Below, in pieces: positions 8,823 through 18,837 of a stretch of 64,000 nucleotides of DNA (positions are counted from its first letter, which is position 1; each line of letters opens with the position of its first letter). The notes under the pieces were generated by a model that was not told where the DNA came from, ran no database searches, and worked only from the letters and a program-made list of their open reading frames with translations. The DNA lies in the NCBI RefSeq assembly GCF_013386115.1, contig NZ_JACAOR010000005.1, positions 62,001-126,000 on the forward strand, written 5' to 3'. This stretch comes from Pseudomonas gingeri (GTDB lineage: Bacteria > Pseudomonadota > Gammaproteobacteria > Pseudomonadales > Pseudomonadaceae). Position numbers and translations under genes: made by a program.

Positions 8823-10547
8823 ATGAGCGATAACACTGCTTCCCCGGACGCCGGCACACCCGCCGCGGCCAAACCCGTCGGTTCGCGCCGCTGGCTGGGT
8901 GTCGTACTCGGGCTTTGCGTGGTGGGTGCGGTCGGCGGCGGGTTGGGCTGGTTTCTCCACCACAAACCCAAGGCCCCGGTGGCGGAACTGGCCCTGGAAA
9001 AGCTCGGCCTGAGCCGCCCGGATGCCCTGCTGGAAACCGCGTCCCTCAGCCAGTTGCCCAAGGACCTGCTCAGTGTGCCGTTCCTGCGCGAGACCCTGAC
9101 CGAGGATTTCGTCTTCTACTACGAAACCCATGGCGACCGCCTGGGGCTCATCGGCAGCCTGCGCCGGATCATCTACGAGCATGACCTCAAGCTGCAGGAC
9201 ACGCTGATCGAGCAACTGTTCGACCAGCCGGCGGACGTCGCCCTGTGGCGCGGCAAGGATGGCCGGCTCAAGGACTTCCTGCTGGTGCTGGACCGCGGTG
9301 GCCTGGCCAAGGTGCTGGAGCCGCTGGCGCAGGTCGCGCTGGACGACACCCAGTTGAGCAAGGTCGGCGAACTGAAGGTGGGTGGGGATAACGTGTCGCT
9401 CTACCGCCTGGCCTACAACGCCAGCAAATCGCTGCTGTTCGCTTCCCGTGGCGACAAGATGGTGGTGCTGTCCAACCCGGAAAAACTCTACGACCACACC
9501 GACGATGCCGCGGCCGAACCGGGCGAGGTTTCGCTGCAGGCCATGGCCGCTTTGCTCAACGGCGACAAGCTGTTCCCCGAGGCCTTTGGTCTCAAGCCGC
9601 GGGAAACCACGGTGAAACAACGGATCTCGGTCGGCGCCAGCGTCCTCGCCATGGGTTACCAGCGCTTTATCCCGAACTTCGTCGGCCTGCGCCTGGACAT
9701 GGACGACAAGGGCTGGCACAGCTTCCTGGCCATGGACGAGCTGGACAACCAGCCGGACTTCGACTTCAAGCCGATCTGGCAGGCCATGCCGGTGGGCGCC
9801 AGCGCCTGTGTCGCCTTGCCGGTCGCGGCCGAGCAGCAGAAGCCGCTGCTGGTCAAGCTCGGCGCCGACGAGGCGACCGCGCAGAAACTCACCGAACACA
9901 TGAACGGCGCCGCCGGCCTGTGCTGGTACGCCGATTCGCGGCTCTACACGCCGTTGCTGGTGGCGAGCCTCGACAGCAAGGCCGGCGATGCGCTCGATGC
10001 CGACCTGGGCAAGCTGTTCGGCTCGATGGTCGGTTCCAACGAAAGCAATGTCGAAGGCGGCCTGTTCCCCGTCGACGAGCAGAAGAAAGACAGCGCCCAC
10101 CAATGGAAGCGCCAGGTCAGCTCGACCTTCGGCCAGTACGCGGCCAAGGAAGCGCCGCAGCCGGACGCGATCACCGGCAAGGGCTTCTTCCGGGTCAGCC
10201 TGGCCCGCCACGGCTCGACGCTGCTGTTCTCCCTGGACGACAAGCTGGTGGACAAGGCCCTCGGCACTCTCGACAAGCACTTCCCGCCGCTGGCCGATGT
10301 GCTGCCCAAGGATGTGCTGATGCCGATCTACTTCGGGCCTGACGCCCTGGCACAACTGATGAAGCAGGAAACCCTCGACAGCCTGCCCCAGGACATGGAA
10401 CCGGTATTCCGCAACGCCGCGCAGACCCACCTGCTGCCCAAGCTGCAGAAGCTCGCCGGCTACGGCAAGTACGCCCTGACCCTGCCCGAAGGCAGCGAAC
10501 CGGATGGCCACTGGCAGTGGCTGCCTCTGCAATGGCGGGCGATGTGA
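8823..10547 (+). CDS. magB: MagB: membrane-anchored DUF2138 (YfaA-like) protein
   Basis: A 574-residue protein with one N-terminal transmembrane helix ([20 protein letters not shown]) after a short cytoplasmic tail, leaving a large periplasmic domain of the DUF2138 family, known from the E. coli yfaA gene in the matching yfa cluster. No catalytic motif could be identified. An ATG at 8808 in the same frame adds five residues and is an alternative start. The gene follows magA by about 50 bp and its stop overlaps the start region of magC. A scaffold or inner-membrane anchor for the Mag complex is an inference. Confidence 0.9.
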   Translation: MSDNTASPDAGTPAAAKPVGSRRWLGVVLGLCVVGAVGGGLGWFLHHKPKAPVAELALEKLGLSRPDALLETASLSQLPKDLLSVPFLRETLTEDFVFYYETHGDRLGLIGSLRRIIYEHDLKLQDTLIEQLFDQPADVALWRGKDGRLKDFLLVLDRGGLAKVLEPLAQVALDDTQLSKVGELKVGGDNVSLYRLAYNASKSLLFASRGDKMVVLSNPEKLYDHTDDAAAEPGEVSLQAMAALLNGDKLFPEAFGLKPRETTVKQRISVGASVLAMGYQRFIPNFVGLRLDMDDKGWHSFLAMDELDNQPDFDFKPIWQAMPVGASACVALPVAAEQQKPLLVKLGADEATAQKLTEHMNGAAGLCWYADSRLYTPLLVASLDSKAGDALDADLGKLFGSMVGSNESNVEGGLFPVDEQKKDSAHQWKRQVSSTFGQYAAKEAPQPDAITGKGFFRVSLARHGSTLLFSLDDKLVDKALGTLDKHFPPLADVLPKDVLMPIYFGPDALAQLMKQETLDSLPQDMEPVFRNAAQTHLLPKLQKLAGYGKYALTLPEGSEPDGHWQWLPLQWRAM

Positions 10548-11182
10548 TTCGTCTGTTCAAGAGCCTGGGCATGGTGGCGTGCTTGCTGAGCCTGCCCGCG
10601 TGGGCCATCGAGGCTCCGCCGCTGAATGTCGAGCAGTCCCAGGTGTTTCGCGCCTGGTTCGTGCGCATTGCCCAGGAGCAACTGACCCAGGGCCCGAGCC
10701 CGCGCTGGTACCAGCAGGACTGCGCGGGCCTGGTACGTTTCGCCGCCAACGAAGCGCTGAAGGTTCACGATGACAAATGGCTGCGCGCCAATGGCCTGTC
10801 CAACCGCTATCTGCCGCCGGAGCTGGCGCTGGAGGCCGGGCAACGCAGCCTCGCCCAGCAATGGCAGCAGGGCGGCGGCAAGGTCGGGCCCTACGTCAAT
10901 GCGATCAAGCTGATCCAGTTCAACAGCCAGTTGGTCAGCCGCGACCTCAACCAGGCGCGGCCCGGTGACCTGTTGTTCTTCGACCAGGGCGACGACCAGC
11001 ACCTGATGATCTGGATGGGCCGCAACATCGCCTATCACACCGGCACCACCACCCCTACTGACAACGGCATGCGCTCCGCCAGCGTGCAGCAACTCATGAC
11101 ATGGAAGGACACCCGATGGATACCCGATGCAACGAACCCCAACTTCATCGGCGTCTATCGGCTGAACTTCCTCTCTCGATGA
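10532..11182 (+). CDS. magC: MagC: exported DUF1175 protein with NlpC/P60-like motifs
   Basis: The 216-residue product has a signal peptide ([20 protein letters not shown]). The mature domain shows [13 protein letters not shown], with Cys at residue 64 (codon 10721-10723), and [20 protein letters not shown], with His at residue 157 (codon 11000-11002). This is the Cys...His layout of NlpC/P60 papain-fold peptidases that cut peptidoglycan stems. The family is DUF1175 (YfaT in E. coli); enzymatic activity is inference. A GTG at 10544 overlapping the magB stop is a good alternative start and gives a cleaner signal peptide. The stop overlaps the magD ATG. Confidence 0.88.
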   Translation: MAGDVIRLFKSLGMVACLLSLPAWAIEAPPLNVEQSQVFRAWFVRIAQEQLTQGPSPRWYQQDCAGLVRFAANEALKVHDDKWLRANGLSNRYLPPELALEAGQRSLAQQWQQGGGKVGPYVNAIKLIQFNSQLVSRDLNQARPGDLLFFDQGDDQHLMIWMGRNIAYHTGTTTPTDNGMRSASVQQLMTWKDTRWIPDATNPNFIGVYRLNFLSR

Positions 11183-14100
11183 ACGGGTCTCGAATGATGC
11201 GTCTGTTATCCCGAATGGTTTTTGCCCTGGCCGTGCTGCTGCCGGTGGCCGCCGGTGCCGCCGACGACTCGGTGCCGCCGAGCAACTACACGCCGATTGC
11301 CGGGGAGAGTTTCTTCCTGCTGGCCGACACCAGTTTCGCCAGCGACGAGCAGGCGATGGTCCGTCTGGAAGCCCCGGGTCGCGACTACCGGCGGTTCCGC
11401 ATGGAGCCCTATGGCGGCGCGGACATCCGTGTGTACCGCATCGACCAGCCGCTGGAATTCCTCAAGCGCCAGAAGAACCTGCACCGGGTGGTCAGCGATG
11501 CCCAGTTCAAGGGCGAAGGGTTGTCCAACACCCTGGCCTACCTGTGGGACAACTGGTACGCCAAGTCCCGCCGGGTGATGCAGCGTGCGTTCTCCTACGA
11601 GTCGCGCAAGCAGGTCACCGAGCAAGTGCCGGAACTGAAGATGGGCAACACCCTCGGCGCGCCGACGCCCTACGACGCCCATCCGCAATACGCGCCGCTG
11701 CCGGGCCTGCCGCTGGTCAGCCAGTTCCGCTACCCGCTGTGGGAAGCCAAGCCGATCCAGCCGCCGAAGGGCGTCGACTTGGCCGGTTCGTCGAGCCAGT
11801 TCATCAGCGTCTCGCCGGGTAACGTCTATGTGCCGCTGGGCAAGTTGAAACCGGGCCTGTACCTGGTGGAAGCGCTGATCGGCAAATACCGCGCGACCAC
11901 CGTGGTATTCGTCTCCAACACCGTCGCGGTGAGCAAGATCACCGGCGACGAGCTGCTGGTCTGGGCCGCGCGCAAACATGAAGGCAGCTCGGTGCCCAAG
12001 GTCAAGGTGCTGTGGACCGATGGCCTGGGCGTGATGAGCAGCGGCGAGACCGATGCCGATGGCCTGCTGCGGCTCAAGCACGTCAGCCCGGAGCGCTCGT
12101 TCATGATCGGTGAAGACGAGGAGGGCGGTGTCTTCGTCTCCGAGAACTTCTACTACGACAGCGAAATCTACGACACCAAGCTCTATGCCTTCACCGACCG
12201 GCCGCTGTACCGGCCGGGTGATTGGGTGTCGCTGAAGATCGTCGGCCGCGAATTCAAGAACGCCCGCGACTCGGTCAACCCGACCACCGCCCCCGTGCGC
12301 GTCACCGTGCTCGATGCCACCGGCACCGCCTTGCAGTCCCTGGACCTGAACCTGGACGCCAAGTCCGGTACCCAGGGGCGTTTCCAGTTGCCGGACAATG
12401 CCGTGGCCGGCGGCTACGAACTGCGCTTCACCTACCGCGACCAGACTTACAGCAGCGCCTTCCGCGTCGCCGAGTACATCAAGCCGCATTTCGAAATCTC
12501 CATGGACCTGGCCAAGCAGGACTTCCGTACCGGCGAGGCGATCAAGGGCAAGTTGCTGCTGCTCTACCCGGACGGCAAGCCGGTGGCCGATGCCCGCGTG
12601 CAACTGAGCCTGCGTGCCCAGCAACTGTCCATGGTCGACAACGAACTGCAGTACCTCGGGCAGTTCCCGGTGGAACTGACCAGCGCCGAACTGACCACCG
12701 ACGACAAGGGGGTTGCCGTCCTCGACCTGCCGGCGGCGGAAAAGCCGAGCCGCTACATGCTCACGGTATTTGCCAGCGATGGCGCCGCGTATCGGGTCAA
12801 GACCACCAAGGAAATCCTCATCGAGCGTGGCGCGGCGCGTTATCGCCTGTCGGCGCCGCAGCGCTTCAGCGCCACGGGTGAGAAGGTCCAGTTCGGCTAC
12901 GTCAGCGAAGCCAGCGCCGATGCGGCCGCCCGCCAGCCGGCGACCTACAGCTGGGTGCGCCTGGAAGACCAGTCCACCGGCGGCGGCAAGCTCGCGGCCG
13001 TGGACAAGGGCTTCAGCGTCACCTTCGATCGTCCGGGCACCTACAACCTGTCGATCAAGGACGATCACGAGCGCATCCTCGGCGCCACCGGCCACTCGGT
13101 GACCGGCGATGGCGTCAAGGCCGTGCCGGGCACGGTCGAAATCCTCCTCGACAAGCCCGAGTACCAGGCCGGCGACGAAGCCCTGGCGCTGATCACGTTC
13201 CCGGAACCGGTCACCGATGCGCTGCTGTCCCTGGAGCGGGACAAGGTCGAAGCCACCGCGCTGCTGTCCAAGGGCGCCGACTGGTTGCGCCTGGAAAAGC
13301 TCAGCGACACCCAATACCGCGCGCGCATCCCGGTGAAGGACAACTTCGCCCCCAACCTGACCTTCTCCGTGCTCTACACCAAGGGCGGTGAATACAGCTT
13401 CCAGAACGCCGGCATCAAGGTCGCCGCGCCGCAGATCGACATCGCCGTCGCCACCGACAAGGACAGCTACCAACCGGGCGACACCGTCTCCGTGGACCTG
13501 ACCACACAGTTCGCCGGCAAGCCGATTCCGGCGCACCTGACCGTCAGCGTGGTGGATGAAATGATCTACGCGCTGCAACCGGAAGTGGCGCCGAGCATCG
13601 ACCAGTTCTTCTATCATCCGCGGCGCAACAACGTACGCACCAGCGCCAGCCTGTCGTTCATCAGCTACGACGTCGCCCTGCCGGGCAGCCCCGGCGCACC
13701 GGGCAAGGCCAATCGCAGCGAGCGCGGCGTGAAGGTGCTGGAGCGGCCACGGCGTGAAGACGTCGACACCGCCGCCTGGCAGCCGGAGCTGGTCACCGAT
13801 GCCAACGGCAAGGTGCGTTTCACCTTCCGCATGCCCGATTCCCTGACCCGCTGGCGCATCACCGTGCGCGCCATGGCCGATGCCGGGCAAGTCGGGCAGA
13901 AGAACCAGTTCATCCGCTCCGACAAGCCGCTGTACCTGAAATGGAGCGGACCGACCCACTTCCGCAACGGCGATAAACCGACCTTCGGCGTGTTCGCCTT
14001 CAGCCAGGCCGACAAGCCGGTCAAGGCCGAACTGCTGATCCGCCTGGCCGGCCAGGAGCAGCGCCTGCCGCTGTCGCTGAACAAGGGCATCAACTACATT

Positions 14101-15747
14101 GCGCTACCGAGCAGCGCCCTGAGCAGTGGTCAATGGAGTGCCGAACTGCAACAGGAGGGCAAGACCCAGGATGCCCTGGCGGTTCGCCTGACGGCCGTCG
14201 GTGACGGTTGGCAGATCACCCAGAGCCAGAGTCTCGGCGTAGCGGCGGGCGATACCCCCCTGAGCCTGCCGGCGGACGCCAGCGATATCCGCCTGCGCCT
14301 GGATGACAGCCCGCAAGCGCTGTTCCGCGCCAGCCTCGACGACCTGCTCAGCTACCCCTACGGTGGTGTCGAGCAGACCGCCAGCCAGTTGCTGCCGCTG
14401 AGCATTGCCTACCCGGCGCTCTCGGCCAATGCCCAGGTCCGCGATCGCCTGCGCCTGATCATGCAGAACAGTCGCCTGCGCCTGGTGCAGATGGCCGGCC
14501 CGGATGCGTGGTTCACCTGGTGGGGCGAAGATGTCACCCCGGATGCCTTCCTGACCGCCTATGCCTATTACGCCGACTGGAACGCCAGCAAGGCCCTGGG
14601 CATCAGCCTGCCGCCGGAACACTGGCAGCGGGTGCTGGACGTCTACGCCAAACAGGCCGCCGCCACGCCGCTGTTGCAGCGGGCCCTGGTGGTGGCGTTC
14701 GCCAAGGAGATGCAGTTGCCGGTGAACACCCTGTTGAGTGGCCTGGTGGACGAACTGGCGAAAGCCGGTGAGGGCGATACCGCCAACCTGCTGGACGATG
14801 GTGAGGACAGCCTGGTCATGAGCGCGCCGGATTCGGCCCTCGGCCTGGCCAGCGCACGAGTACTGACAGCCGCCCTGGCGCGCCAGAACAAAGTGGCCCT
14901 GCCAGACGCTTTCACCAGGCAACTGGCCGCCGCCGAGCAACGCCTGGGCGCCAGCTCGCAGCCGTTCGCCGTCGCCTTGAGCCTGTCGCTCAAACCGTTC
15001 AATGCCGACCAGGCCCAGGACCTGTTGCAGCGTCTGTTGCCGCAGCAATCGACCCTGGAACGCGCCCTGGCCCTGACCTGGTTGCAACGCAGCGTCGAAC
15101 AGGCACCGAAGGCCGTGACCCTCGCCCCGGGTGAAGGCTGGCAGCCGCGCCAGGGCGCGACCGGCGAAAACTACTGGCAGTGGCAGGGCGCGGGCGTGCC
15201 GTCCGTGCTCTCGCTGAGCGGTGCCCAGGAGCGCCCTGTACGGGCGAACCTGAGCTACCTCAGCCAGGCCAAGGTGCCGGACGACCTGCCGGTGACCATC
15301 AAGCGCCGCTTGCTGCAACTGGTGCCGGGTGATGACGCCTACAGCTTCAGCCTGAAGGCGGTGGGCAAGGAGCCGCTGTCCAGCGACAACCTCTACCTGG
15401 ACGAAGTCATCCTCACCAGCAAGGGCCCGAAACCGCTGCGCTACGGCATGCTCGAAGTGTCGCTGCCGCCGGGTGCCGATGTCGAACGCACCACCTGGGG
15501 CGTGAACATCGTCGGCGAACCGGGCACCGATTCCGCGCCGTTGGAGAAAGCCCGTTTCGAAGCCGGGCAACTGGCCTACGCCGTACCGGTGAACAGCCTG
15601 AGTGGCGAAGTGCGGGTGCGTCACCTGATCCGCTTCTCGCAGAAAGGTCAGTTCAACCTGCCGCCGGCACGTTTCAGCCAGATCTATGCACCGGAGCATC
15701 AGGCCCTGGAGCAGAAGTCGAGCCTTGGACAGATCACGGTCGAATGA
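11179..15747 (+). CDS. magD: MagD: periplasmic bacterial alpha-2-macroglobulin lacking the thioester cysteine
   Basis: A 1522-residue homologue of eukaryotic protease-trapping alpha-2-macroglobulins, starting at an ATG that overlaps the magC stop (ATGA). A signal peptide ending in PVAAGA has no lipobox cysteine, so the protein should be soluble in the periplasm. Macroglobulin domains fill the N-terminal half; the A2M signature follows ([20 protein letters not shown], then [16 protein letters not shown] near residues 865-900). The complement-like alpha/alpha toroid comes next. At the thioester site it reads [11 protein letters not shown] instead of the usual GCLEQ, with Gly at 1063, so no covalent trap can form. 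This is the type seen in P. aeruginosa MagD. Confidence 0.95.
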   Translation: MNGSRMMRLLSRMVFALAVLLPVAAGAADDSVPPSNYTPIAGESFFLLADTSFASDEQAMVRLEAPGRDYRRFRMEPYGGADIRVYRIDQPLEFLKRQKNLHRVVSDAQFKGEGLSNTLAYLWDNWYAKSRRVMQRAFSYESRKQVTEQVPELKMGNTLGAPTPYDAHPQYAPLPGLPLVSQFRYPLWEAKPIQPPKGVDLAGSSSQFISVSPGNVYVPLGKLKPGLYLVEALIGKYRATTVVFVSNTVAVSKITGDELLVWAARKHEGSSVPKVKVLWTDGLGVMSSGETDADGLLRLKHVSPERSFMIGEDEEGGVFVSENFYYDSEIYDTKLYAFTDRPLYRPGDWVSLKIVGREFKNARDSVNPTTAPVRVTVLDATGTALQSLDLNLDAKSGTQGRFQLPDNAVAGGYELRFTYRDQTYSSAFRVAEYIKPHFEISMDLAKQDFRTGEAIKGKLLLLYPDGKPVADARVQLSLRAQQLSMVDNELQYLGQFPVELTSAELTTDDKGVAVLDLPAAEKPSRYMLTVFASDGAAYRVKTTKEILIERGAARYRLSAPQRFSATGEKVQFGYVSEASADAAARQPATYSWVRLEDQSTGGGKLAAVDKGFSVTFDRPGTYNLSIKDDHERILGATGHSVTGDGVKAVPGTVEILLDKPEYQAGDEALALITFPEPVTDALLSLERDKVEATALLSKGADWLRLEKLSDTQYRARIPVKDNFAPNLTFSVLYTKGGEYSFQNAGIKVAAPQIDIAVATDKDSYQPGDTVSVDLTTQFAGKPIPAHLTVSVVDEMIYALQPEVAPSIDQFFYHPRRNNVRTSASLSFISYDVALPGSPGAPGKANRSERGVKVLERPRREDVDTAAWQPELVTDANGKVRFTFRMPDSLTRWRITVRAMADAGQVGQKNQFIRSDKPLYLKWSGPTHFRNGDKPTFGVFAFSQADKPVKAELLIRLAGQEQRLPLSLNKGINYIALPSSALSSGQWSAELQQEGKTQDALAVRLTAVGDGWQITQSQSLGVAAGDTPLSLPADASDIRLRLDDSPQALFRASLDDLLSYPYGGVEQTASQLLPLSIAYPALSANAQVRDRLRLIMQNSRLRLVQMAGPDAWFTWWGEDVTPDAFLTAYAYYADWNASKALGISLPPEHWQRVLDVYAKQAAATPLLQRALVVAFAKEMQLPVNTLLSGLVDELAKAGEGDTANLLDDGEDSLVMSAPDSALGLASARVLTAALARQNKVALPDAFTRQLAAAEQRLGASSQPFAVALSLSLKPFNADQAQDLLQRLLPQQSTLERALALTWLQRSVEQAPKAVTLAPGEGWQPRQGATGENYWQWQGAGVPSVLSLSGAQERPVRANLSYLSQAKVPDDLPVTIKRRLLQLVPGDDAYSFSLKAVGKEPLSSDNLYLDEVILTSKGPKPLRYGMLEVSLPPGADVERTTWGVNIVGEPGTDSAPLEKARFEAGQLAYAVPVNSLSGEVRVRHLIRFSQKGQFNLPPARFSQIYAPEHQALEQKSSLGQITVE

Positions 15748-15748
15748 C

Positions 15749-17395
15749 ATGACCCGTCGCCTGGCCTGGCTGTTGTTGTGTGCCCTTCCTCTGCTGGCGA
15801 TGGCCGAGGAAGAGCCCGTGCGCCTGGCCTGGAAGGGCGCCGATGGCTACGAACTGGTGCAATTGAATCGCACCCAGGTGCTCGCCCGCGAGCCATTGCC
15901 GGCAAGCCTGCAAGCACCACTGGGCAGCCTGTGGAAATTGTTCGTCTACGCCTGGCTGGTGGATAACGACCAGCAAGAGCCGGCCTACGATTGCCACGGC
16001 CAGGATCGCGACGAAGTCTATTGCTGCACACCGGGTGGCAGCATCGCCCGGGATCCGGCGCTGGTGAAATCCTGCGGACTGTATTTCGAGCCCGAGCGGC
16101 TGCAGATCGACGCTGCTCGCTGGCGGGACTACTGGCAGGCACGACACGCTCCGGCGTGGCTGCTCGATCTCGACCAGCTCAAGCCGCAGACCCGCGTGTC
16201 GATTGCCGAGCTGCTGGAAACCCTGCGCACCTTGCCGGCCCAGGAACAGGCCCGAAAGCTCTTGCTCGATGTGGTGCTCGGCGCCGCGGACGGCCAGGCG
16301 GTCGGCGTGCTGGGCGGACGCCTGCGGGTCAAGACCTGGAGCTGGCTGGGCGACAACGATCCGCAATCGCGCCAGGGCGGCTTTGCCGGCTGGCTGGAAG
16401 ACGGCACGCCACTCTGGGTCGGCGGGCGCGGCACCAGCCAGATGGTCCTGCGGCACTACTCGGACGTCCTCGGCAACTTCCTGCCCGCGCCGTCGCCCGC
16501 GGATGCCGGGCGTTGCGTGCAGGTCGAACTGTTTTCGCGCTACCCGCTGAAAGGCGTCAGCCGCGCCGACGGCCAGGCGGCCGCGAACGGGGCGCTGCAA
16601 GGCCGCTACCGGGTCGACTTCGCCAATGGCAACCAACTGGACATCGAGAGCGCCGGCGAACTGTTCCTGCTGCAGAACGCTGGCCAGCCGCAACTGGTCG
16701 CCCGCCTGGATCGCGAAGAGTACGTCGCCCGGGTCCTGCAACGGGAAGCCAGGAGCGAACCGATCGAAGCCGCCAAGGCCCTGGCCGTCGCCATCCGCAC
16801 CTACCTGCTGCAGAACGCCGCGCGCAACGGCGATTGCCTGAGCATCGACGACAGCAGCAGTCGCCAGCGCGTCGCCCCGCGCCCGGCCACCGCCGATGCC
16901 CGCGCCATTGCCGCCTGGACCAGCGACCTGGTGCTGGCCGGCAGCCCGGTGACCTACCACAGCGACCAGCCCGGCCCGGACAAACTGTCCTGGCAACAGG
17001 CCGTCGAACAGGCCAATGCCGGTGCGCGCTACGACCTGATCCTGCAGCGCGCTTACCCGCGCGCGAGCCTCAGCCGCTGGGACAATCCGGTCGCTTCCTG
17101 CGAGCCGCTGCCCGCCGCCCGCGACTGGCTGCTCAAGCAGCGCCGTGGCTGGCGCCCGCGCCTGGACCAGGAAGTCGGCTATAACGAACTCAGCCAGTTC
17201 GCCGTCTGCCGGTTGTCCTTTGGCCGGCCTTACGTCGACCGTGAGCGCCAGCGCATCTACGTGCGCGGCGTGCTGACCCAGCAAGACCGGCTCGACCTGA
17301 CACACGAATACCTGCACCTGGCCTTCGAAGCCCATCCGAATGGTCAGGACGAAGACTACATCGAAGGGCTTGCCCGCCACCTGTTACTGGAATAG
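15749..17395 (+). CDS. magE: MagE: exported DUF2300 protein with SxxK, SpoIID-like and HExxH motifs
   Basis: A 548-residue protein with signal peptide RRLAWLLLCALPLLAMA, starting two bases after the magD stop. It belongs to DUF2300. Three motif regions stand out. Near residue 60 GSLWKLFVYAWL resembles the SxxK acyl-serine motif of penicillin-binding proteins. Residues 327-355 (REARSEPIEAAKALAVAIRT) resemble the SpoIID/LytB lytic transglycosylase core, with Glu 333 at the catalytic position. The C-terminus has HEYLH (residues 519-523; bases 17303-17317) with a Glu at 539, as in zinc peptidases. None of these activities is proven. The combination points to peptidoglycan remodelling in support of MagD. 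Confidence 0.85.
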   Translation: MTRRLAWLLLCALPLLAMAEEEPVRLAWKGADGYELVQLNRTQVLAREPLPASLQAPLGSLWKLFVYAWLVDNDQQEPAYDCHGQDRDEVYCCTPGGSIARDPALVKSCGLYFEPERLQIDAARWRDYWQARHAPAWLLDLDQLKPQTRVSIAELLETLRTLPAQEQARKLLLDVVLGAADGQAVGVLGGRLRVKTWSWLGDNDPQSRQGGFAGWLEDGTPLWVGGRGTSQMVLRHYSDVLGNFLPAPSPADAGRCVQVELFSRYPLKGVSRADGQAAANGALQGRYRVDFANGNQLDIESAGELFLLQNAGQPQLVARLDREEYVARVLQREARSEPIEAAKALAVAIRTYLLQNAARNGDCLSIDDSSSRQRVAPRPATADARAIAAWTSDLVLAGSPVTYHSDQPGPDKLSWQQAVEQANAGARYDLILQRAYPRASLSRWDNPVASCEPLPAARDWLLKQRRGWRPRLDQEVGYNELSQFAVCRLSFGRPYVDRERQRIYVRGVLTQQDRLDLTHEYLHLAFEAHPNGQDEDYIEGLARHLLLE

Positions 17396-17398
17396 GCC

Positions 17399-18214
17399 AT
17401 GACATTGCGTATCCACACCGTTGCCCTGTTCCTCAGCGCGCTGGCCGTACTGGCCCCGGTCCATGCCGACAACGCCACCCGGCTCGACACCCCGATCGGC
17501 GGCTGGCGGGTCGGCTCGGCGGACGAAGAACGCTACAGCCAGACGGTCAACTATCCGGCCTCCTCGGTCAACACCCCGGAGGGCCAGGCCAGCACGGCGC
17601 GCATCCTCGGCCAGATCAAGGGCGCGCCCAAGGATGCCAAGGCGCCGGGCAACCTGATCATCAACGGCATCAGCATGCCGCTGAAGCTCGATGCCGCCGG
17701 TAACTTCGACCGTCCGTACTCGTTCCCGGGCGGCACCAACAGCGTCGAAGTCCGCAGCCCGGACGGCCAGCAGCGCAAGCGCGTGCAGTTCCTCAATTCC
17801 GGCGGCGGGACCAAGGCCAAGCTGCGGATCCTGCTGTCCTGGGACAGCGACGGCACCGACCTCGACCTGCACGTGGTCACACCGGACGGCGCGCACATCT
17901 GGTACGGCGACCGCACGGCGCCCAACGGTGGCTCGCTGGACGTCGACGTCACCACCGGCTATGGCCCGGAAATCTTCTCCATGCCCGCACCGATCAAGGG
18001 CCAGTACTTGGTGTATGTGAACTACTACGGCGGCGGCTACCGCAGCGATGACGACGAAGGCGGCGGCCAGGAAAACGCCGTCCAGGCCCTGACCACGGCC
18101 AAGATCACGCTGATCACGGAAGAAGGGACGGTCAACGAGAAGATGGAATCGTTCATCGTGCCGATGCGGGCACCGGGGGAGCTGACGTTGGTGAGACGGT
18201 TTAGTTATCCCTGA
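17399..18214 (+). CDS. magF: MagF: exported DUF2135 (YfaP-like) protein
   Basis: Last gene of the mag operon, three bases after magE. The 271-residue product has a signal peptide (LFLSALAVLAPVHA) and the same architecture as MagA: an N-terminal GGWRVGS segment, a carboxypeptidase-regulatory-like fold, then WDSDGTDLDLHVVTPDGAH, GYGPEIFSM and GQYLVYVNYYGGG. The C-terminal VNEKMESFIVPMRAPGELT aligns directly with MagA VNEKRETFIVPMRAIGDLM, so the two arose by duplication. MagF keeps the shorter Asp-rich loop typical of DUF2135. A hairpin at about 18284-18297 (TCGCT/AGCGA) is the only terminator-like structure after it, and is weak. Confidence 0.92.
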   Translation: MTLRIHTVALFLSALAVLAPVHADNATRLDTPIGGWRVGSADEERYSQTVNYPASSVNTPEGQASTARILGQIKGAPKDAKAPGNLIINGISMPLKLDAAGNFDRPYSFPGGTNSVEVRSPDGQQRKRVQFLNSGGGTKAKLRILLSWDSDGTDLDLHVVTPDGAHIWYGDRTAPNGGSLDVDVTTGYGPEIFSMPAPIKGQYLVYVNYYGGGYRSDDDEGGGQENAVQALTTAKITLITEEGTVNEKMESFIVPMRAPGELTLVRRFSYP

Positions 18215-18446
18215 CGAGACACCGTGAGGATATGTCGCTGACGGTTACATGAACGAAGAATGTATCGCTGAAATCGCTTTTTAGCGACACGTCGGAAATT
18301 TCGTTCTTGCCTGGTCCCAAATGCGGATGGTTGGCGAGGACGTTGGGCGACAGACAATCTCGATGTGATGGCTAACGAAACGCGATCAGGGCCTCTTCAC
18401 CGCTCACTCAAGACAAAACACCTCTCTGTCTGTGTAGCGCGGACTC

Positions 18447-18469
18447 GTAGGAGCCGGCTTGCTGGCGAT
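18447..18469 (+). repeat. Single REP element downstream of the mag operon
   Basis: GTAGGAGCCGGCTTGCTGGC plus three bases is a lone member of the GTAGGAGCC REP family, without an inverted partner nearby. It lies at the junction between the conserved mag operon and the accessory island. The rest of 18215-18541 shows no gene. Confidence 0.7.
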
Positions 18470-18541
18470 TGCGATGTCACATTCGACGCCGCCATTATCC
18501 GCGAACGAGGTCTCCAATCCGACGAGCCAGCGGCGTTCGAA

Positions 18542-18799
18542 ATGAACGACCCCGTTTCTGACTACGATCCTGCTTCGGCTCTGGAAGACGCTCCATCGGT
18601 TGCTATTTTTATGGCAGACGCTTTCGAGAGTGACGATGTGGGGTATATCGCACTGGCGCTGGAGGTCGTTGCCCGTGCCAAAAGCATGGCCCATCCGGCC
18701 CGCGAATCCGGACGGCCATGTGAGCGGCGGCACCGATGATCTGAGTCTTTACGCAGGTCGCCCATCGGTTCCGAGTCGTTGGGGCATGATGGGCGACTG
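18542..18799 (+). pseudogene. Decayed antitoxin gene (addiction-module antidote, HI1420-like family)
   Basis: From ATG 18542 the reading is typical of the N-terminus of small antidote proteins of the HI1420/HigA-like type: YDPASALEDAPSVAIFMADA, then FESDDVGYIALALEVVARAK and SMAHPARESG. The family continues with a helix-turn-helix (SRESLYKAL...). Here the frame runs instead into an arginine-rich tail and stops at 18739. One base later in frame the reading LSLYAGRPSVPSR resembles the missing helix. I infer a frameshifted, non-functional remnant. No cognate RelE/HigB-type toxin is seen next to it. Confidence 0.5.
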
Positions 18800-18837
18800 C
18801 GGGAGTCATCCAGTAAGTCGTCGTTTGCTCGGTGCGT

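Noticed and set aside
11206..13959. A 917-codon minus-strand frame opposite magD
   Set aside because: Mirror of magD codons, with biased composition and no motif. magD is certain by its A2M signature and operon context.
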